Below are positions 24,391-32,195 of a stretch of 61,811 bases of DNA, one piece after another. Under the pieces are notes generated by a model. It was not told the DNA's origin, did no database searches, and saw only the letters and a list, made by a program, of their open reading frames with translations. The DNA comes from a virus. Where the stretch lies: positions 1 to 61,811 of IMG/VR virus record IMGVR_UViG_3300047496_000047; one strand, 5' to 3'. Each line of letters begins with the position of its first letter. The first letter of the stretch is position 1. Made by a program: the position numbers and the translations under genes.

Positions 24391-24931
24391 TTTTTTCTAT
24401 GAAGTTAATAACTGCGATTAATAAGTCCTGAGGATCATTCCTCGTATCTAACACTAATATCTTCTCTAACTTCGTCTCATTGATGAATCTTGTGTACCTA
24501 TCATGAAGCATTGCTATGTCCTCCAGAACAATATGATCGTCTCCTCTTTCCGCATATCGGTCTATGATAGTTTCAATAGGAGGTTGGCATATTATCATGT
24601 AGACTGGCTTATCAAGAAGTTTGAAGTATTTTTCGAATTCCCATATATCTGGATTGTCAAATGATTCATATCCTCTTTTTGCAGAATAGACAAGTTCTGA
24701 CGGATAATACCGATCAAGTATAACGATCTGATTCTCATTCTGATTGATGAACCCAAAGACAGACGAATACATATTCATCTTCTTTCTTATCTCTTCCCTC
24801 GATCCGTCCTTTGGTCTTGTCGTATCCTTAATGATGAATCCTCGGTATCTTTTTCCTATCAATTCGACAAGAGTAGACTTCCCTGCAAGATCCATCCCTT
24901 CGACTATGATGACTTTTCCTTTAGAGTCCAT
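24332..24931 (-). CDS. Thymidylate/deoxynucleoside monophosphate kinase
   Basis: The 199-aa product has a P-loop VEGMDLAGKST at residues 9-19, the substrate-site DTTRP and a DRYYPSELVY motif (DRY/H of thymidylate kinases), then a LID-like region near AERGDDH. It would phosphorylate dTMP or a modified dCMP made by the neighbouring TS-family enzyme. It overlaps the asparagine synthetase end by 11 nt. Confidence 0.8.
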   Translation of the reverse strand: MDSKGKVIIVEGMDLAGKSTLVELIGKRYRGFIIKDTTRPKDGSREEIRKKMNMYSSVFGFINQNENQIVILDRYYPSELVYSAKRGYESFDNPDIWEFEKYFKLLDKPVYMIICQPPIETIIDRYAERGDDHIVLEDIAMLHDRYTRFINETKLEKILVLDTRNDPQDLLIAVINFIEKNEYKRDNEPKQGTLFGGQA

Positions 24932-26618
24932 AGGATTTTATTATCTTATTTAATAAGTATAGATTCCATAATCCCCTCGCTGAGTTCCTTTCTGATAGAT
25001 GATCGTATCTGTATTTGATAGCGGAGATCTTTACTAAGTTCAGGGGATTAGAATAGATCTCTTCTTTGACTTTAGGATTCGTCACATACTTCTCATAAGG
25101 GATTTTTAATGCTCTCTTAGGAGTATCAAGAATCCAATCTGGGATCTTTCCTCTGAATGCTTCACGAAGAATCTTCTTCTCAGGACCAGACTTCATCTTA
25201 GCTGGAATGTCTAATGAAAGAGAAGTAACTCTATGATCAAGATATGGAACTCTAGCTTCGATTCCGAAACTCATCATCATCTTGTCGATCCTCATCGTAT
25301 GATAATAAGGGATCTCATTCATAAGATCCATCTCATTCAAGTAGTTATCGTCTCTCCCTGGAAGAATAGGATGCCTAAAACCAGAAGACTTAAACGGACT
25401 AACGAACTCATCTACTGAGAAGATTTCATAGAAGTCCTTCATTATCCTATCTACATTCAGCTGGTCTTCTTTCTTCCACTTCTCAAACTTCTGATATCTA
25501 GAATATCCTCCAAAACATTCATCTGCTCCCTCCCCTATCAATGTGACCTTCTCTTCGATGTTCTTAGCTAGAAAATAAGTAGGAATAAGACTTCCTTTGT
25601 CTGTGGGTTCTTCTATACGATCGATAATATCATCCATACTTTCAAAGATCTCTTCTTCTGTAATATGAATGTTAACTAGATCGATTCCATAGTGCTTAGC
25701 TACTTTCATAGCTTGAGTCACTTCATCATTTTCGTCTCCTTCCATTGAGAGACAATATGCTTTGAACTTTGCTCCGTGTTCTTTCATTAAGTGGCAGAGA
25801 ATAGAAGAATCTAGTCCTCCTGAAAGAGTCAAAGAGACCGGAACATCAGATATCAATCTCTCCTTCACCGATTCAGAGATAGCATCTGCAACATCTTCCT
25901 TGTCCACAAAGATATCTTTCTCCATCTGAACTTTTCTTCTTGATCCTGTTTTAGTCTTCAGATTGAATGTATAGATCTCTCCAGGAGGAAGAAGAAAGAT
26001 CTCTTCGAACGGAGTACCAGTATCAGGATTAAATCCATATTGAAGATAATTATAGAGTTCTTTTCTTTCTGGTACCCACTCTGCCAATTTAAGAATCGGA
26101 CGGATCTCAGAAGACATAACCAAGTCTCCATCTTTCTCACAGATATAGAGAGGCTTTACTCCAGAAGGATCTCTATATGCAATGATCTTTGTTGGAGTAA
26201 CTAGAACAAATGAGAATTCCCCATTTAGATTTCTAAGTCGTTCTCGAACAATGTCATTATCCCAATCTAGATAATTAACAAGATTCCTGAGAAGAACTTC
26301 AGTATCTCCTGTGGTAACAAGATCATCGAAGTCTGCACCTAGCTCTCTGTAGTTATAGATCTCTCCATTAAAGAGAAGCCAATATTCTCCTTCTTCGTCT
26401 TGGAATCCCATTGGCTGGGATGATCGATCGTCTAGGTCAAGAATCGACAAACGATTGTGTCCTAAGAAGATCGTATTCCCAAATCTTTTCTTTTTGATGA
26501 TCTTGGTATAGTCCGGTCCACCTCTTTCCATCATCTCGAGAGCTTCTATAAAAGTCTCTTGAACCAATGGTTCCTTCGTTGATTCGCTCCCCGTTGACGC
26601 TAGTAACAATCTGCACAT
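24921..26618 (-). CDS. asnB: Glutamine-dependent asparagine synthetase (AsnB type)
   Basis: I start at MCRLLLAS because the glutaminase nucleophile must be residue 2 after Met removal. The N-terminal Ntn half has RGGPDY, GHNRLSI, FNGEIYNYRE and GDTEVLL; the C-terminal half has the ATP pyrophosphatase motif SLTLSGGLDSSILC and GEGADECFGGYSRY. All key positions are present in 565 aa, so a working amidotransferase is expected. In a phage it could amidate a nucleotide, sugar or protein instead of free aspartate. The neighbours are nucleotide genes. Confidence 0.85.
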   Translation of the reverse strand: MCRLLLASTGSESTKEPLVQETFIEALEMMERGGPDYTKIIKKKRFGNTIFLGHNRLSILDLDDRSSQPMGFQDEEGEYWLLFNGEIYNYRELGADFDDLVTTGDTEVLLRNLVNYLDWDNDIVRERLRNLNGEFSFVLVTPTKIIAYRDPSGVKPLYICEKDGDLVMSSEIRPILKLAEWVPERKELYNYLQYGFNPDTGTPFEEIFLLPPGEIYTFNLKTKTGSRRKVQMEKDIFVDKEDVADAISESVKERLISDVPVSLTLSGGLDSSILCHLMKEHGAKFKAYCLSMEGDENDEVTQAMKVAKHYGIDLVNIHITEEEIFESMDDIIDRIEEPTDKGSLIPTYFLAKNIEEKVTLIGEGADECFGGYSRYQKFEKWKKEDQLNVDRIMKDFYEIFSVDEFVSPFKSSGFRHPILPGRDDNYLNEMDLMNEIPYYHTMRIDKMMMSFGIEARVPYLDHRVTSLSLDIPAKMKSGPEKKILREAFRGKIPDWILDTPKRALKIPYEKYVTNPKVKEEIYSNPLNLVKISAIKYRYDHLSERNSARGLWNLYLLNKIIKSYGL

Positions 26619-26622
26619 AGTA

Positions 26623-26883
26623 TTATTCTTTCTTCTGCCAATCAAGCCCTTTGACTTCAAGCTTGTCTTCTATCTGTTTCTTTCTATTCTCCTTATAATT
26701 AGGATCCAATGCCTTTCGATACTTGCTCAAACGAAGCTTCGCCCATGAGATAGCTTTCTTTGGATCTTGCTCTTTCATTGGGGGAACTTCATCTTCTGCA
26801 CTTCCTGATATGATCATGGAAACTATCTCATCATCCAAGAGACCTTTTTCTAACAACTTTTTGATGAACTGATTGCTGGTCAT
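26623..26883 (-). CDS. 86-aa hypothetical protein
   Basis: The product is helical, with an N-terminal helical segment (FIKKLLEKGLLDDEIVSMI) and a Lys-rich C-terminus. It overlaps the UDG-like gene by 4 nt. No family recognised. Confidence 0.55.
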   Translation of the reverse strand: MTSNQFIKKLLEKGLLDDEIVSMIISGSAEDEVPPMKEQDPKKAISWAKLRLSKYRKALDPNYKENRKKQIEDKLEVKGLDWQKKE

Positions 26884-27362
26884 TTGATGTCATGTAATGA
26901 ATTAATAAATCTTTCTTTATCGTCTTCTGATGCCCTACGAAGCCAAGAAGTATGGGGAAGACTTATGATGATTCTTGTCTTTCCGAAGGCTGCTTTCATT
27001 GTTCGTCTCCAGAGAGGAACCATAAAGACTTCAGCAACTTGTGATCCTAGAGTAACTATGAACTTCGGATCACATTCTTTTGCTTCCTCCTCCAATTCTG
27101 CAAACCCCTGTAGAATTTCCTCATCATCCAGAGGACGATTATTCGGGGTAGGAGACTTGTAGAGGTTCGTTAACCATACTTGCTCTTTCTTTATTCCTGC
27201 TTCATTTAAGATCCTTTCTAGATATCTTCCAAATATAGAATCCCAGCAATCGGTTGTTCTTGGAAATGCTTTTTCACTAGGATTGATTCCTATGATCATT
27301 ATTCCATGTTTTACTTTTACTGGTTCTAATCGGTACATATTAGTAGAGATTATGCGCTTCAT
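26880..27362 (-). CDS. Uracil-DNA glycosylase superfamily protein
   Basis: The 160-aa product contains IIGINPSEKA (motif 1 of the family 4/5-like glycosylases), WLTNLYKSPTPNNRPL, a VTLGSQVAEVF strand and SLPHTSWLRR (motif 2 with the catalytic-site His). It lacks the four cysteines of the family 4 iron-sulfur cluster. It may excise uracil or another odd base, or act on mismatches. Confidence 0.75.
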   Translation of the reverse strand: MKRIISTNMYRLEPVKVKHGIMIIGINPSEKAFPRTTDCWDSIFGRYLERILNEAGIKKEQVWLTNLYKSPTPNNRPLDDEEILQGFAELEEEAKECDPKFIVTLGSQVAEVFMVPLWRRTMKAAFGKTRIIISLPHTSWLRRASEDDKERFINSLHDIK

Positions 27363-27633
27363 TCTCTTTATTCTTCAGATAGGAACTCATTGCTGAGAGT
27401 TCTTTCTCTATCACTTTCATCCTTCGTCTTATCACTATTCCTCTTGCTCCAGCTGGAAGAGATTCCCATTGTTTTTCCAGCCGTTTGTCGCTTCCATATG
27501 AATCTCTATTGAGAACGAAATATTGTGCATATTCCTGTTCGATCAATGCAATCTCCTCGCTGAGAGTTGAGAACTCTTCAACTAAAGCTATCTTCTTATT
27601 GACTGCTTCGTTTGGAGTAAAGACGTTTTCCAT
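27340..27633 (-). CDS. Coiled-coil hypothetical protein
   Basis: The 97-aa product is helical throughout (NKKIALVEEFSTLSEEIALI, MKVIEKELSAMSSYLKNKEN), consistent with a coiled coil. It overlaps the UDG-like gene by 23 nt. No family recognised. Confidence 0.55.
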   Translation of the reverse strand: MENVFTPNEAVNKKIALVEEFSTLSEEIALIEQEYAQYFVLNRDSYGSDKRLEKQWESLPAGARGIVIRRRMKVIEKELSAMSSYLKNKENEAHNLY

Positions 27634-27635
27634 GG

Positions 27636-27887
27636 TTATGCTTCCATTCGTGGACCTTTTTCTAATTCTTTCTTCTCGAATGCTTCTACGAATTCATCAA
27701 CATACTTCGGATTGAAGTACCATCTTCCTTTTGAACTCGTCTCCCCTTTGACGTAAATCGATCTAAGAATATTTCTATTTCTAAGATCTCTCAAGATCCA
27801 TTTCTTTAGACACGGAGTAGATTTGATCCAGTAGATCTTTCCTGACTTTCTCAATTCTTCCATGCTCATGGATTCTTTTGTCTTCAT
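27636..27887 (-). CDS. Small winged-helix/excisionase-like protein
   Basis: Starting at the ATG just after the upstream stop gives 83 aa: MEELRKSGKIYWIKSTPCLK, then LRDLRNRNILRSIYV and GRWYFNPKYVDEFVEAFE. The helix-turn-helix plus wing pattern with an invariant-looking aromatic hairpin resembles excisionase/MerR-like DNA-binding domains. Regulatory role inferred. Confidence 0.55.
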   Translation of the reverse strand: MKTKESMSMEELRKSGKIYWIKSTPCLKKWILRDLRNRNILRSIYVKGETSSKGRWYFNPKYVDEFVEAFEKKELEKGPRMEA

Positions 27888-27894
27888 AGGATGT

Positions 27895-28332
27895 TTAATA
27901 TCGAGGACCTGGGGTATCATCATCGTCTGGATAAGATATGTCGTCTGCAATATTCTTCTCCGGAGGATATGTTTTGGCTTCGATGTCTACCTTAATTACA
28001 GCTTTTCTAAGAAGGGAAAGGATCTCATCCAACTTGGTTCCGATTTGAACCATTCCTTCTCCTGACGGAGCAGCTGTTCTCTTTGGAGGAGGAACAAGAT
28101 TATAGGATGTAAAGATCCTTGATCCTACTGTTTTTGTCTCGATTGTATATTTGATGTCTATTGTCTTTCCAATCTCGAATCGATCATTAACTTCTTTAAA
28201 CAGAGTCTGATATTTGATCCCGTCATTACCGAAGATTTCATATGCTATGAAAGGAGTAAATACCTTTCCTCCTGGTTTAGGATTGACTGGCCTCTGATTG
28301 AGATTGATGACTGTGATTGTTTTATCTTGCAT
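27895..28332 (-). CDS. SSB-like OB-fold protein candidate
   Basis: The 145-aa product opens with beta strands (TITVINLNQRPVNPKPGG, FTPFIAYEIFG), a basic middle and an acidic C-terminal tail (DDISYPDDDDTPGPRY). Acidic tails recruit partners in single-strand-binding proteins. It lies next to the nuclease gene in a replication operon. The tail does not end in the classical DIPF, so the call rests on layout. Confidence 0.5.
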   Translation of the reverse strand: MQDKTITVINLNQRPVNPKPGGKVFTPFIAYEIFGNDGIKYQTLFKEVNDRFEIGKTIDIKYTIETKTVGSRIFTSYNLVPPPKRTAAPSGEGMVQIGTKLDEILSLLRKAVIKVDIEAKTYPPEKNIADDISYPDDDDTPGPRY

Positions 28333-29284
28333 TTCTTCTTGGTGCTATTGTTTTATTAAGTTCTTCGACCTTCTTGTAAGCCTTGTCTTTCCAAGCAGGA
28401 TCCCCTGTGCAATGGACATGATATCTGCACCAATCTGCTTGGTAGTTAAGCTGCCATCGATTTGTTCTAGAATTCTTTATTATATCAGGAACAGAAGGGG
28501 GAGGAGTCTTATCCTCTACACACTTATTAATCAAATCCCAAACTTTCTGGAGAGAGTCGATTGTTTCTTGTTTATAATCGACATTGAACTCCAAGAGGCT
28601 TTGATATGCTGTTTCTGAATAAAGAACTCTACCAATAATCCATGGGTACTTCTCTCTAAGCTTCCACATATAAAACATTAATTGTTTCTCATGTTCAGGA
28701 AGAGATTTTCCTTCTTTTTGTCGATACTCGAATCCCCATTCGCTGATACTCTTGATCTCCAATACCATGATCGAATTCTTAGGATCAGGAATGAGGAGCT
28801 GTTCATTGAGTTTTTTATCTTCTTCTTTAAGACGATTCATGAGGAGATCGAGCTCGGTCTTTCTAAACCAATCACACTTAGCTTCATAGTCTGCTAACTG
28901 TTTAGAATATTCGGATAAAGCAAAGAAGATTGCAGTCTTTCTTCTAATCTTCACTTTAGCTTCATCTGTACATGCTTCAGGAGAAATGATGATTCCATCT
29001 GGTCTTCCTGATACATTGAATTTTTCATCAAAGATTCTATCTTGTCCTCCTAAGAAGATTCCTTGTGACTTAAGTTTCTTAACTAGATTCTCTTCTACCA
29101 TCTTTCCTACTTCCATTCGCCTAAGATTCTTAGCAGGAATCGGTCCATCTGGTTTAGCTCCGAGTAAAGCATGATATACCCCGCTTAAGCACTTATCAGC
29201 ATCAGTCGCGTAGATATGTTTCTTATCCCATTCCTCATTATCGAGAGAAAGATCTTGAAGTGATTTGATGGACCAGTTATTCAT
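28322..29284 (-). CDS. PD-(D/E)XK nuclease (Cas4/RecB-like)
   Basis: The 320-aa product has the nuclease core: an N-terminal helix with E (EVGKMVEENLV), the GRPDGIIISPE strand, VLEIKSISEWGF (the E-x-K) and a QLMFYMWKL motif (Q-x3-Y). A probable role is 5' end processing or recombination during replication. No Cas genes or array are present. Cysteines at CTDEA, CDWFR, CRYHVHC could hold a cluster as in Cas4, but the spacing is not canonical. Confidence 0.8.
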   Translation of the reverse strand: MNNWSIKSLQDLSLDNEEWDKKHIYATDADKCLSGVYHALLGAKPDGPIPAKNLRRMEVGKMVEENLVKKLKSQGIFLGGQDRIFDEKFNVSGRPDGIIISPEACTDEAKVKIRRKTAIFFALSEYSKQLADYEAKCDWFRKTELDLLMNRLKEEDKKLNEQLLIPDPKNSIMVLEIKSISEWGFEYRQKEGKSLPEHEKQLMFYMWKLREKYPWIIGRVLYSETAYQSLLEFNVDYKQETIDSLQKVWDLINKCVEDKTPPPSVPDIIKNSRTNRWQLNYQADWCRYHVHCTGDPAWKDKAYKKVEELNKTIAPRRNAR

Positions 29285-29294
29285 TCAGTTTGGA

Positions 29295-29450
29295 TTAGTC
29301 GATTAAGTCGTCTTGTGTTTCTGCCCAGAAGACATATGGATCAAAGTCTCCTGGGATTCCTTCAATGTCTTTTTCCTTCGGATTACTGGCAATATACCAT
29401 TCTCTTCCTCCTTCAAACCATGCTTCGAATTGATCGTCAAAGTAACTCAT
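29295..29450 (-). CDS. 51-aa acidic hypothetical protein
   Basis: The ORF begins MSYFDDQFEAWFEGGREWYI and ends AETQDDLID; it is acidic and Trp/Tyr-rich. Its ATG overlaps the end of the E1-like gene by 4 nt, so it may be co-translated with the Ubl operon. No family recognised. Confidence 0.6.
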   Translation of the reverse strand: MSYFDDQFEAWFEGGREWYIASNPKEKDIEGIPGDFDPYVFWAETQDDLID

Positions 29451-30316
29451 GATAGCATCATCTGAAGAGTATCAATATGGAAGAGTATATTCTTTCTGAA
29501 TTTCTCTTCTTTAAGGAATCTCTTCGTCTGATTCGCTATCAAAGCTCCCATTACCATTGAGATATAACAGATGTACCTAGCTCCACAGGGATCACTTGAA
29601 GGATTATCCGAAAAGGTCTTTACCCATTCTTCAAATTGAGTGAAGGTATAAATCTCAAGCTGAGGTCCTCCCATTCTACCATCAATGATGAGATCTGGCA
29701 TTATTTCTCCTTTCTCGATATTGTCATGGATCTTTCTTCGTTCTTTCATCGAGTCTACTGCCATGATCAGAATACCACCTTGGAACTCTTTTCCTGAGAA
29801 CTTCTCATCAAAAACCCTTACAACTGCCTTTGGGTTAATTGCTAAGATCTGTTCTTTCATAGCATATACCTTGGGAACCTTATTATGAATTACGAAGAAC
29901 GACTGGCTGCTCAGATTATGAGCTTCTACTATATCGTGGTCATAGAGAAGGAACTCTGAGATTCCTAGTCTAGCAAGAGCTACTGCTGCTTGGGACCCAA
30001 TGTTCCCGATGCCAACAATCGAGATTGGTATTTGCCTTTCTTCTTGTGGCGAGAATATTTCCCTTTGTCTTTTCCAATCAATACTACCTCGTGAGTGTCG
30101 TCCTCCAGATCCTCTTGTCTCGCTGGAACCCCGTCGCTGTTCTCTCCGTGATGGAAGTATCTGCTCACCGTTTCGTCGTCCTCGTCGTCTGCTTGTTCCC
30201 CTGGATAGTTCCTTTCCCACCATTTCTTTCCCCATCCCTTTTCTCTCTTTTTCCCGTCGTAGTTGTACCCTGACGACTGCCTTGTCTTTACCTTTTCGGT
30301 GATCTCTTTCTTGCAT
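29447..30316 (-). CDS. ThiF/E1-like Ubl-activating enzyme
   Basis: The E1 domain starts at about residue 95 of this open frame: ISIVGIGNIGSQ (ATP-binding GxGxxG), LLYDHDIVEAHNLSSQ (Asp binding ATP), a Lys at KVYAMKEQ, AVDSMKERRK and DPCGARYIC, where Cys244 or Cys250 is the candidate thioester residue. There are no CxxC zinc pairs. The first 80-90 codons overlap the JAB gene and read as Arg-rich low complexity. The last ATG/GTG before the domain is at about residue 32-33, so either this basic tail is used or the domain is made as a JAB-E1 fusion by -1 slippage. Confidence 0.8.
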   Translation of the reverse strand: MQERDHRKGKDKAVVRVQLRREKERKGMGKEMVGKELSRGTSRRRGRRNGEQILPSRREQRRGSSETRGSGGRHSRGSIDWKRQREIFSPQEERQIPISIVGIGNIGSQAAVALARLGISEFLLYDHDIVEAHNLSSQSFFVIHNKVPKVYAMKEQILAINPKAVVRVFDEKFSGKEFQGGILIMAVDSMKERRKIHDNIEKGEIMPDLIIDGRMGGPQLEIYTFTQFEEWVKTFSDNPSSDPCGARYICYISMVMGALIANQTKRFLKEEKFRKNILFHIDTLQMMLS

Positions 30317-30789
30317 AGATCCTTAAGCTCTAAATCCTCTCCTTCTAATGTAATGATGTTAAGATCCTCTACTTTATGTCGTATTGGATCAAACAAGTCG
30401 AACCTTGCCTTCATCTCATGCTTGTGATTAGTTACTAGAGAGATCAACCAAGGAAACTCAGTTGATGCATCAATAGTTCCTGTATCTGTTCCTGAGAAGA
30501 ACACGCTCATTGCTGCATGAGAATGCCACCAAAAACGATATTCTGAAAGCTTCTTTTCCCCTGCTTTCATTTTATCGAATAGGAACTTTGCTAGAGTCTC
30601 CTGTTCGATCGTGCTGTGTGCTGATGAAACTACCTGGTCAAAGATCTCAAGATCATGGACAATAAACTGGGTTTCCCCACCTGCTGCCTTGACCGCTGTT
30701 ACCTTTCCTAATCCAGAAATCTCATCAGGGCACTGAGATACGTAGTATCCCATCTTCTTCTTTGCATATGCCGTGATGTATAGATTCAT
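29980..30789 (-). CDS. JAB/MPN (JAMM) metallopeptidase, deubiquitinase-like
   Basis: The 269-aa product carries the full JAMM motif: Glu23 in DEISG, then H89-S-H91, seven residues, S99, two residues, D102 (HSHAAMSVFFSGTD). Such enzymes use zinc to cut isopeptide or peptide bonds after a Ubl C-terminus. From residue 155 the protein is charged and low complexity, probably a flexible linker. Lying between E2-like and E1-like genes, it should mature the Ubl (removing ISTIN) and/or remove it from targets. Its 3' 337 nt overlap the E1 frame. Confidence 0.88.
   Translation of the reverse strand: MNLYITAYAKKKMGYYVSQCPDEISGLGKVTAVKAAGGETQFIVHDLEIFDQVVSSAHSTIEQETLAKFLFDKMKAGEKKLSEYRFWWHSHAAMSVFFSGTDTGTIDASTEFPWLISLVTNHKHEMKARFDLFDPIRHKVEDLNIITLEGEDLELKDLCKKEITEKVKTRQSSGYNYDGKKREKGWGKKWWERNYPGEQADDEDDETVSRYFHHGENSDGVPARQEDLEDDTHEVVLIGKDKGKYSRHKKKGKYQSRLLASGTLGPKQQ
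30070..30075 (-). promoter_or_regulatory. Candidate -1 slip point in JAB-E1 overlap
   Basis: In the JAB frame the codons are GGA AAA GAC. The AAA codon can slip back one base onto A-AA, after which the frame reads directly into the E1 domain (Q-R-E-I-F-S-P...VGIGNIG). It is a single-codon slip, weaker than a canonical heptamer. Confidence 0.35.
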
Positions 30790-30797
30790 GATGTTAA

Positions 30798-31583
30798 TTA
30801 TAGCTGATCCTCTTCTTCCTCGTCATCTTCGTCCTCTCCATCCCAATCTTCATTGTCTTCATTCTCAGTAGTTACTATCCCGTCCGCTTCTAGAGATTCT
30901 TTCTCTGAATCGTTCGAGGGGACTTTTTTTTTCAGGTATTTAATCCAATTTGGCTTCCTCATATAAGCATTAGTATCTCCTGCCATCGTGAGAAATCTGA
31001 TCCATGAATCTGCTAAGAGATATATCTCGAACTCCTTTGCATAGTTCATAATCCCAGTAGACCAGTCTCCCATACATGGCTTTCCTTCGTGGACTGCCCA
31101 GTGAGCTTTAGAGGGTTCCTGAGAATGAATATATGTTTTGTTTCTGATCTCAAAAGACTTAGAACTTGGAGAATACTTAATGACATATTTTCCAATAGCA
31201 TCTTTTCCTGACTTGAGATTCTTCGTATGAATATGAATCCTATTGTCAGTTCCTATAAAGATCTTTTCAATAGAAGAATGATTCTGAATCTTATCCTTAA
31301 TAAGATCATCCTCTACTTCTCTTCTATCTAGAGATTCTAGGATCTTCTGGTCTTTTGCAATCGCTCCTATCAACTGGCGAACGCTTGATTCTGCTAACTT
31401 TATGTAATCTTCTCTTGGATAACCCTCAAAGGTATTTCCCCTAGTCACTTTGAGCCTTGAGAGATTATCTTTCCAGCGTTCAATGTCTTTCTCCTTAGAA
31501 GCAATCCTTCGAGAAGATTCATCTCGAGTCACCTTCGTGATCTCTCTAAACCAGTTCTTGAAGGATTTGCTTCTTCGGGGCAT
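30798..31583 (-). CDS. E2-like (UBC-fold) Ubl-conjugating protein candidate
   Basis: I start at MPRRSKSFKNWF, 1 nt after the Ubl stop (261 aa). Residues 1-105 are helical. Residues 110-200 alternate strands (RIHIHTKNL, GKYVIKYSP, SFEIRNKTYIHS) and then give HWAVHEGKPCMGDW: the His-rich turn, Gly and Cys170 resemble the active site of prokaryotic E2-like proteins, where the Cys follows the third-fourth strand. A helix (YAKEFEIYLLADSWI) follows. The C-terminus is strongly acidic. The E2 call rests on this local pattern and on the operon. Confidence 0.65.
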   Translation of the reverse strand: MPRRSKSFKNWFREITKVTRDESSRRIASKEKDIERWKDNLSRLKVTRGNTFEGYPREDYIKLAESSVRQLIGAIAKDQKILESLDRREVEDDLIKDKIQNHSSIEKIFIGTDNRIHIHTKNLKSGKDAIGKYVIKYSPSSKSFEIRNKTYIHSQEPSKAHWAVHEGKPCMGDWSTGIMNYAKEFEIYLLADSWIRFLTMAGDTNAYMRKPNWIKYLKKKVPSNDSEKESLEADGIVTTENEDNEDWDGEDEDDEEEEDQL

Positions 31584-31584
31584 A

Positions 31585-31842
31585 CTAGTTGATTGTGGAG
31601 ATTCCACCAGCCTGCTTAGGGGAAACGATCTGAAGTGTATCGCCATCCTCGAGGATATCGTTCAGATTAGCTCGCTCACTGTCTACCCAGATATTCTCTG
31701 TTGAACTAGTTCGGATGCCAGCTTTTGTAAGGGCATCAGCAACTGTCGAGTTCTCTGGGATTCTTACCGTCTGAAGATCATGACCGAAACGTCCGATCTG
31801 AACTTCAATAAGGTTGTCTGTACCATCATCTGCATGTCTCAT
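31585..31842 (-). CDS. Ubiquitin-like beta-grasp protein with GG motif
   Basis: The 85-aa product reads as a beta grasp: strands LIEVQIGRFG and LQTVRIPE, a helix STVADALTKAGI, then IWVDSERANL, LEDGDTLQIV, ending SPKQAGG followed by ISTIN. The GD-x-L-x-I strand before a terminal GG is shared by ThiS/MoaD and ubiquitin-like modifiers. A five-residue extension after GG would need trimming before E1 could activate it, and a JAB peptidase is encoded two genes on. It is the first gene of the four-gene operon. Confidence 0.82.
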   Translation of the reverse strand: MRHADDGTDNLIEVQIGRFGHDLQTVRIPENSTVADALTKAGIRTSSTENIWVDSERANLNDILEDGDTLQIVSPKQAGGISTIN

Positions 31843-31903
31843 AAGTAGATTTATGATTAACCGTCTTAATAATTAGAGTATCAAAGAAAGAACTCTTCTT
31901 GTC

Positions 31904-32149
31904 TTACTTGCAGTTCTTCTTCTTTTCCTCCTTTGCCTCGTCAAGCTCTTCTTTTGCAAGAGAAGCAAGAACCCCATCTACCTCTTTGTCTTCAGCGATA
32001 TGGGCAAGAACTGCTTCTTTACCCTTCTCTGTAAGAGAAAGATCATCGTTGCGGTAACCCGCTTCGATCTGGTCTGCCGTAGAACCACCAAGGATACGAC
32101 GGAGAACCTTACTAACCTTCTTCACGATACCGTCTTCTGCTTTAATCAT
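31904..32149 (-). CDS. 81-aa helical charged protein
   Basis: The product has a short basic N-terminal helix (VKKVSKVLRRILGG), a winged-helix-like middle (LSLTEKGKEAVLAHIAED) and a Lys/Glu-rich tail ending NCK. It sits between a structured RNA and the Ubl gene and could be a small regulator of the operon. No family assigned. Confidence 0.55.
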   Translation of the reverse strand: MIKAEDGIVKKVSKVLRRILGGSTADQIEAGYRNDDLSLTEKGKEAVLAHIAEDKEVDGVLASLAKEELDEAKEEKKKNCK

Positions 32150-32195
32150 TTGTTTGAATGATTACCTAATAATCCAGCTATTGACTAAATTAACT

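Noticed and set aside
28322-29284. Cas4 of a CRISPR system
   Set aside because: No other cas gene or array is present, and the Cys spacing is not that of the Cas4 cluster; a stand-alone phage nuclease is more likely.
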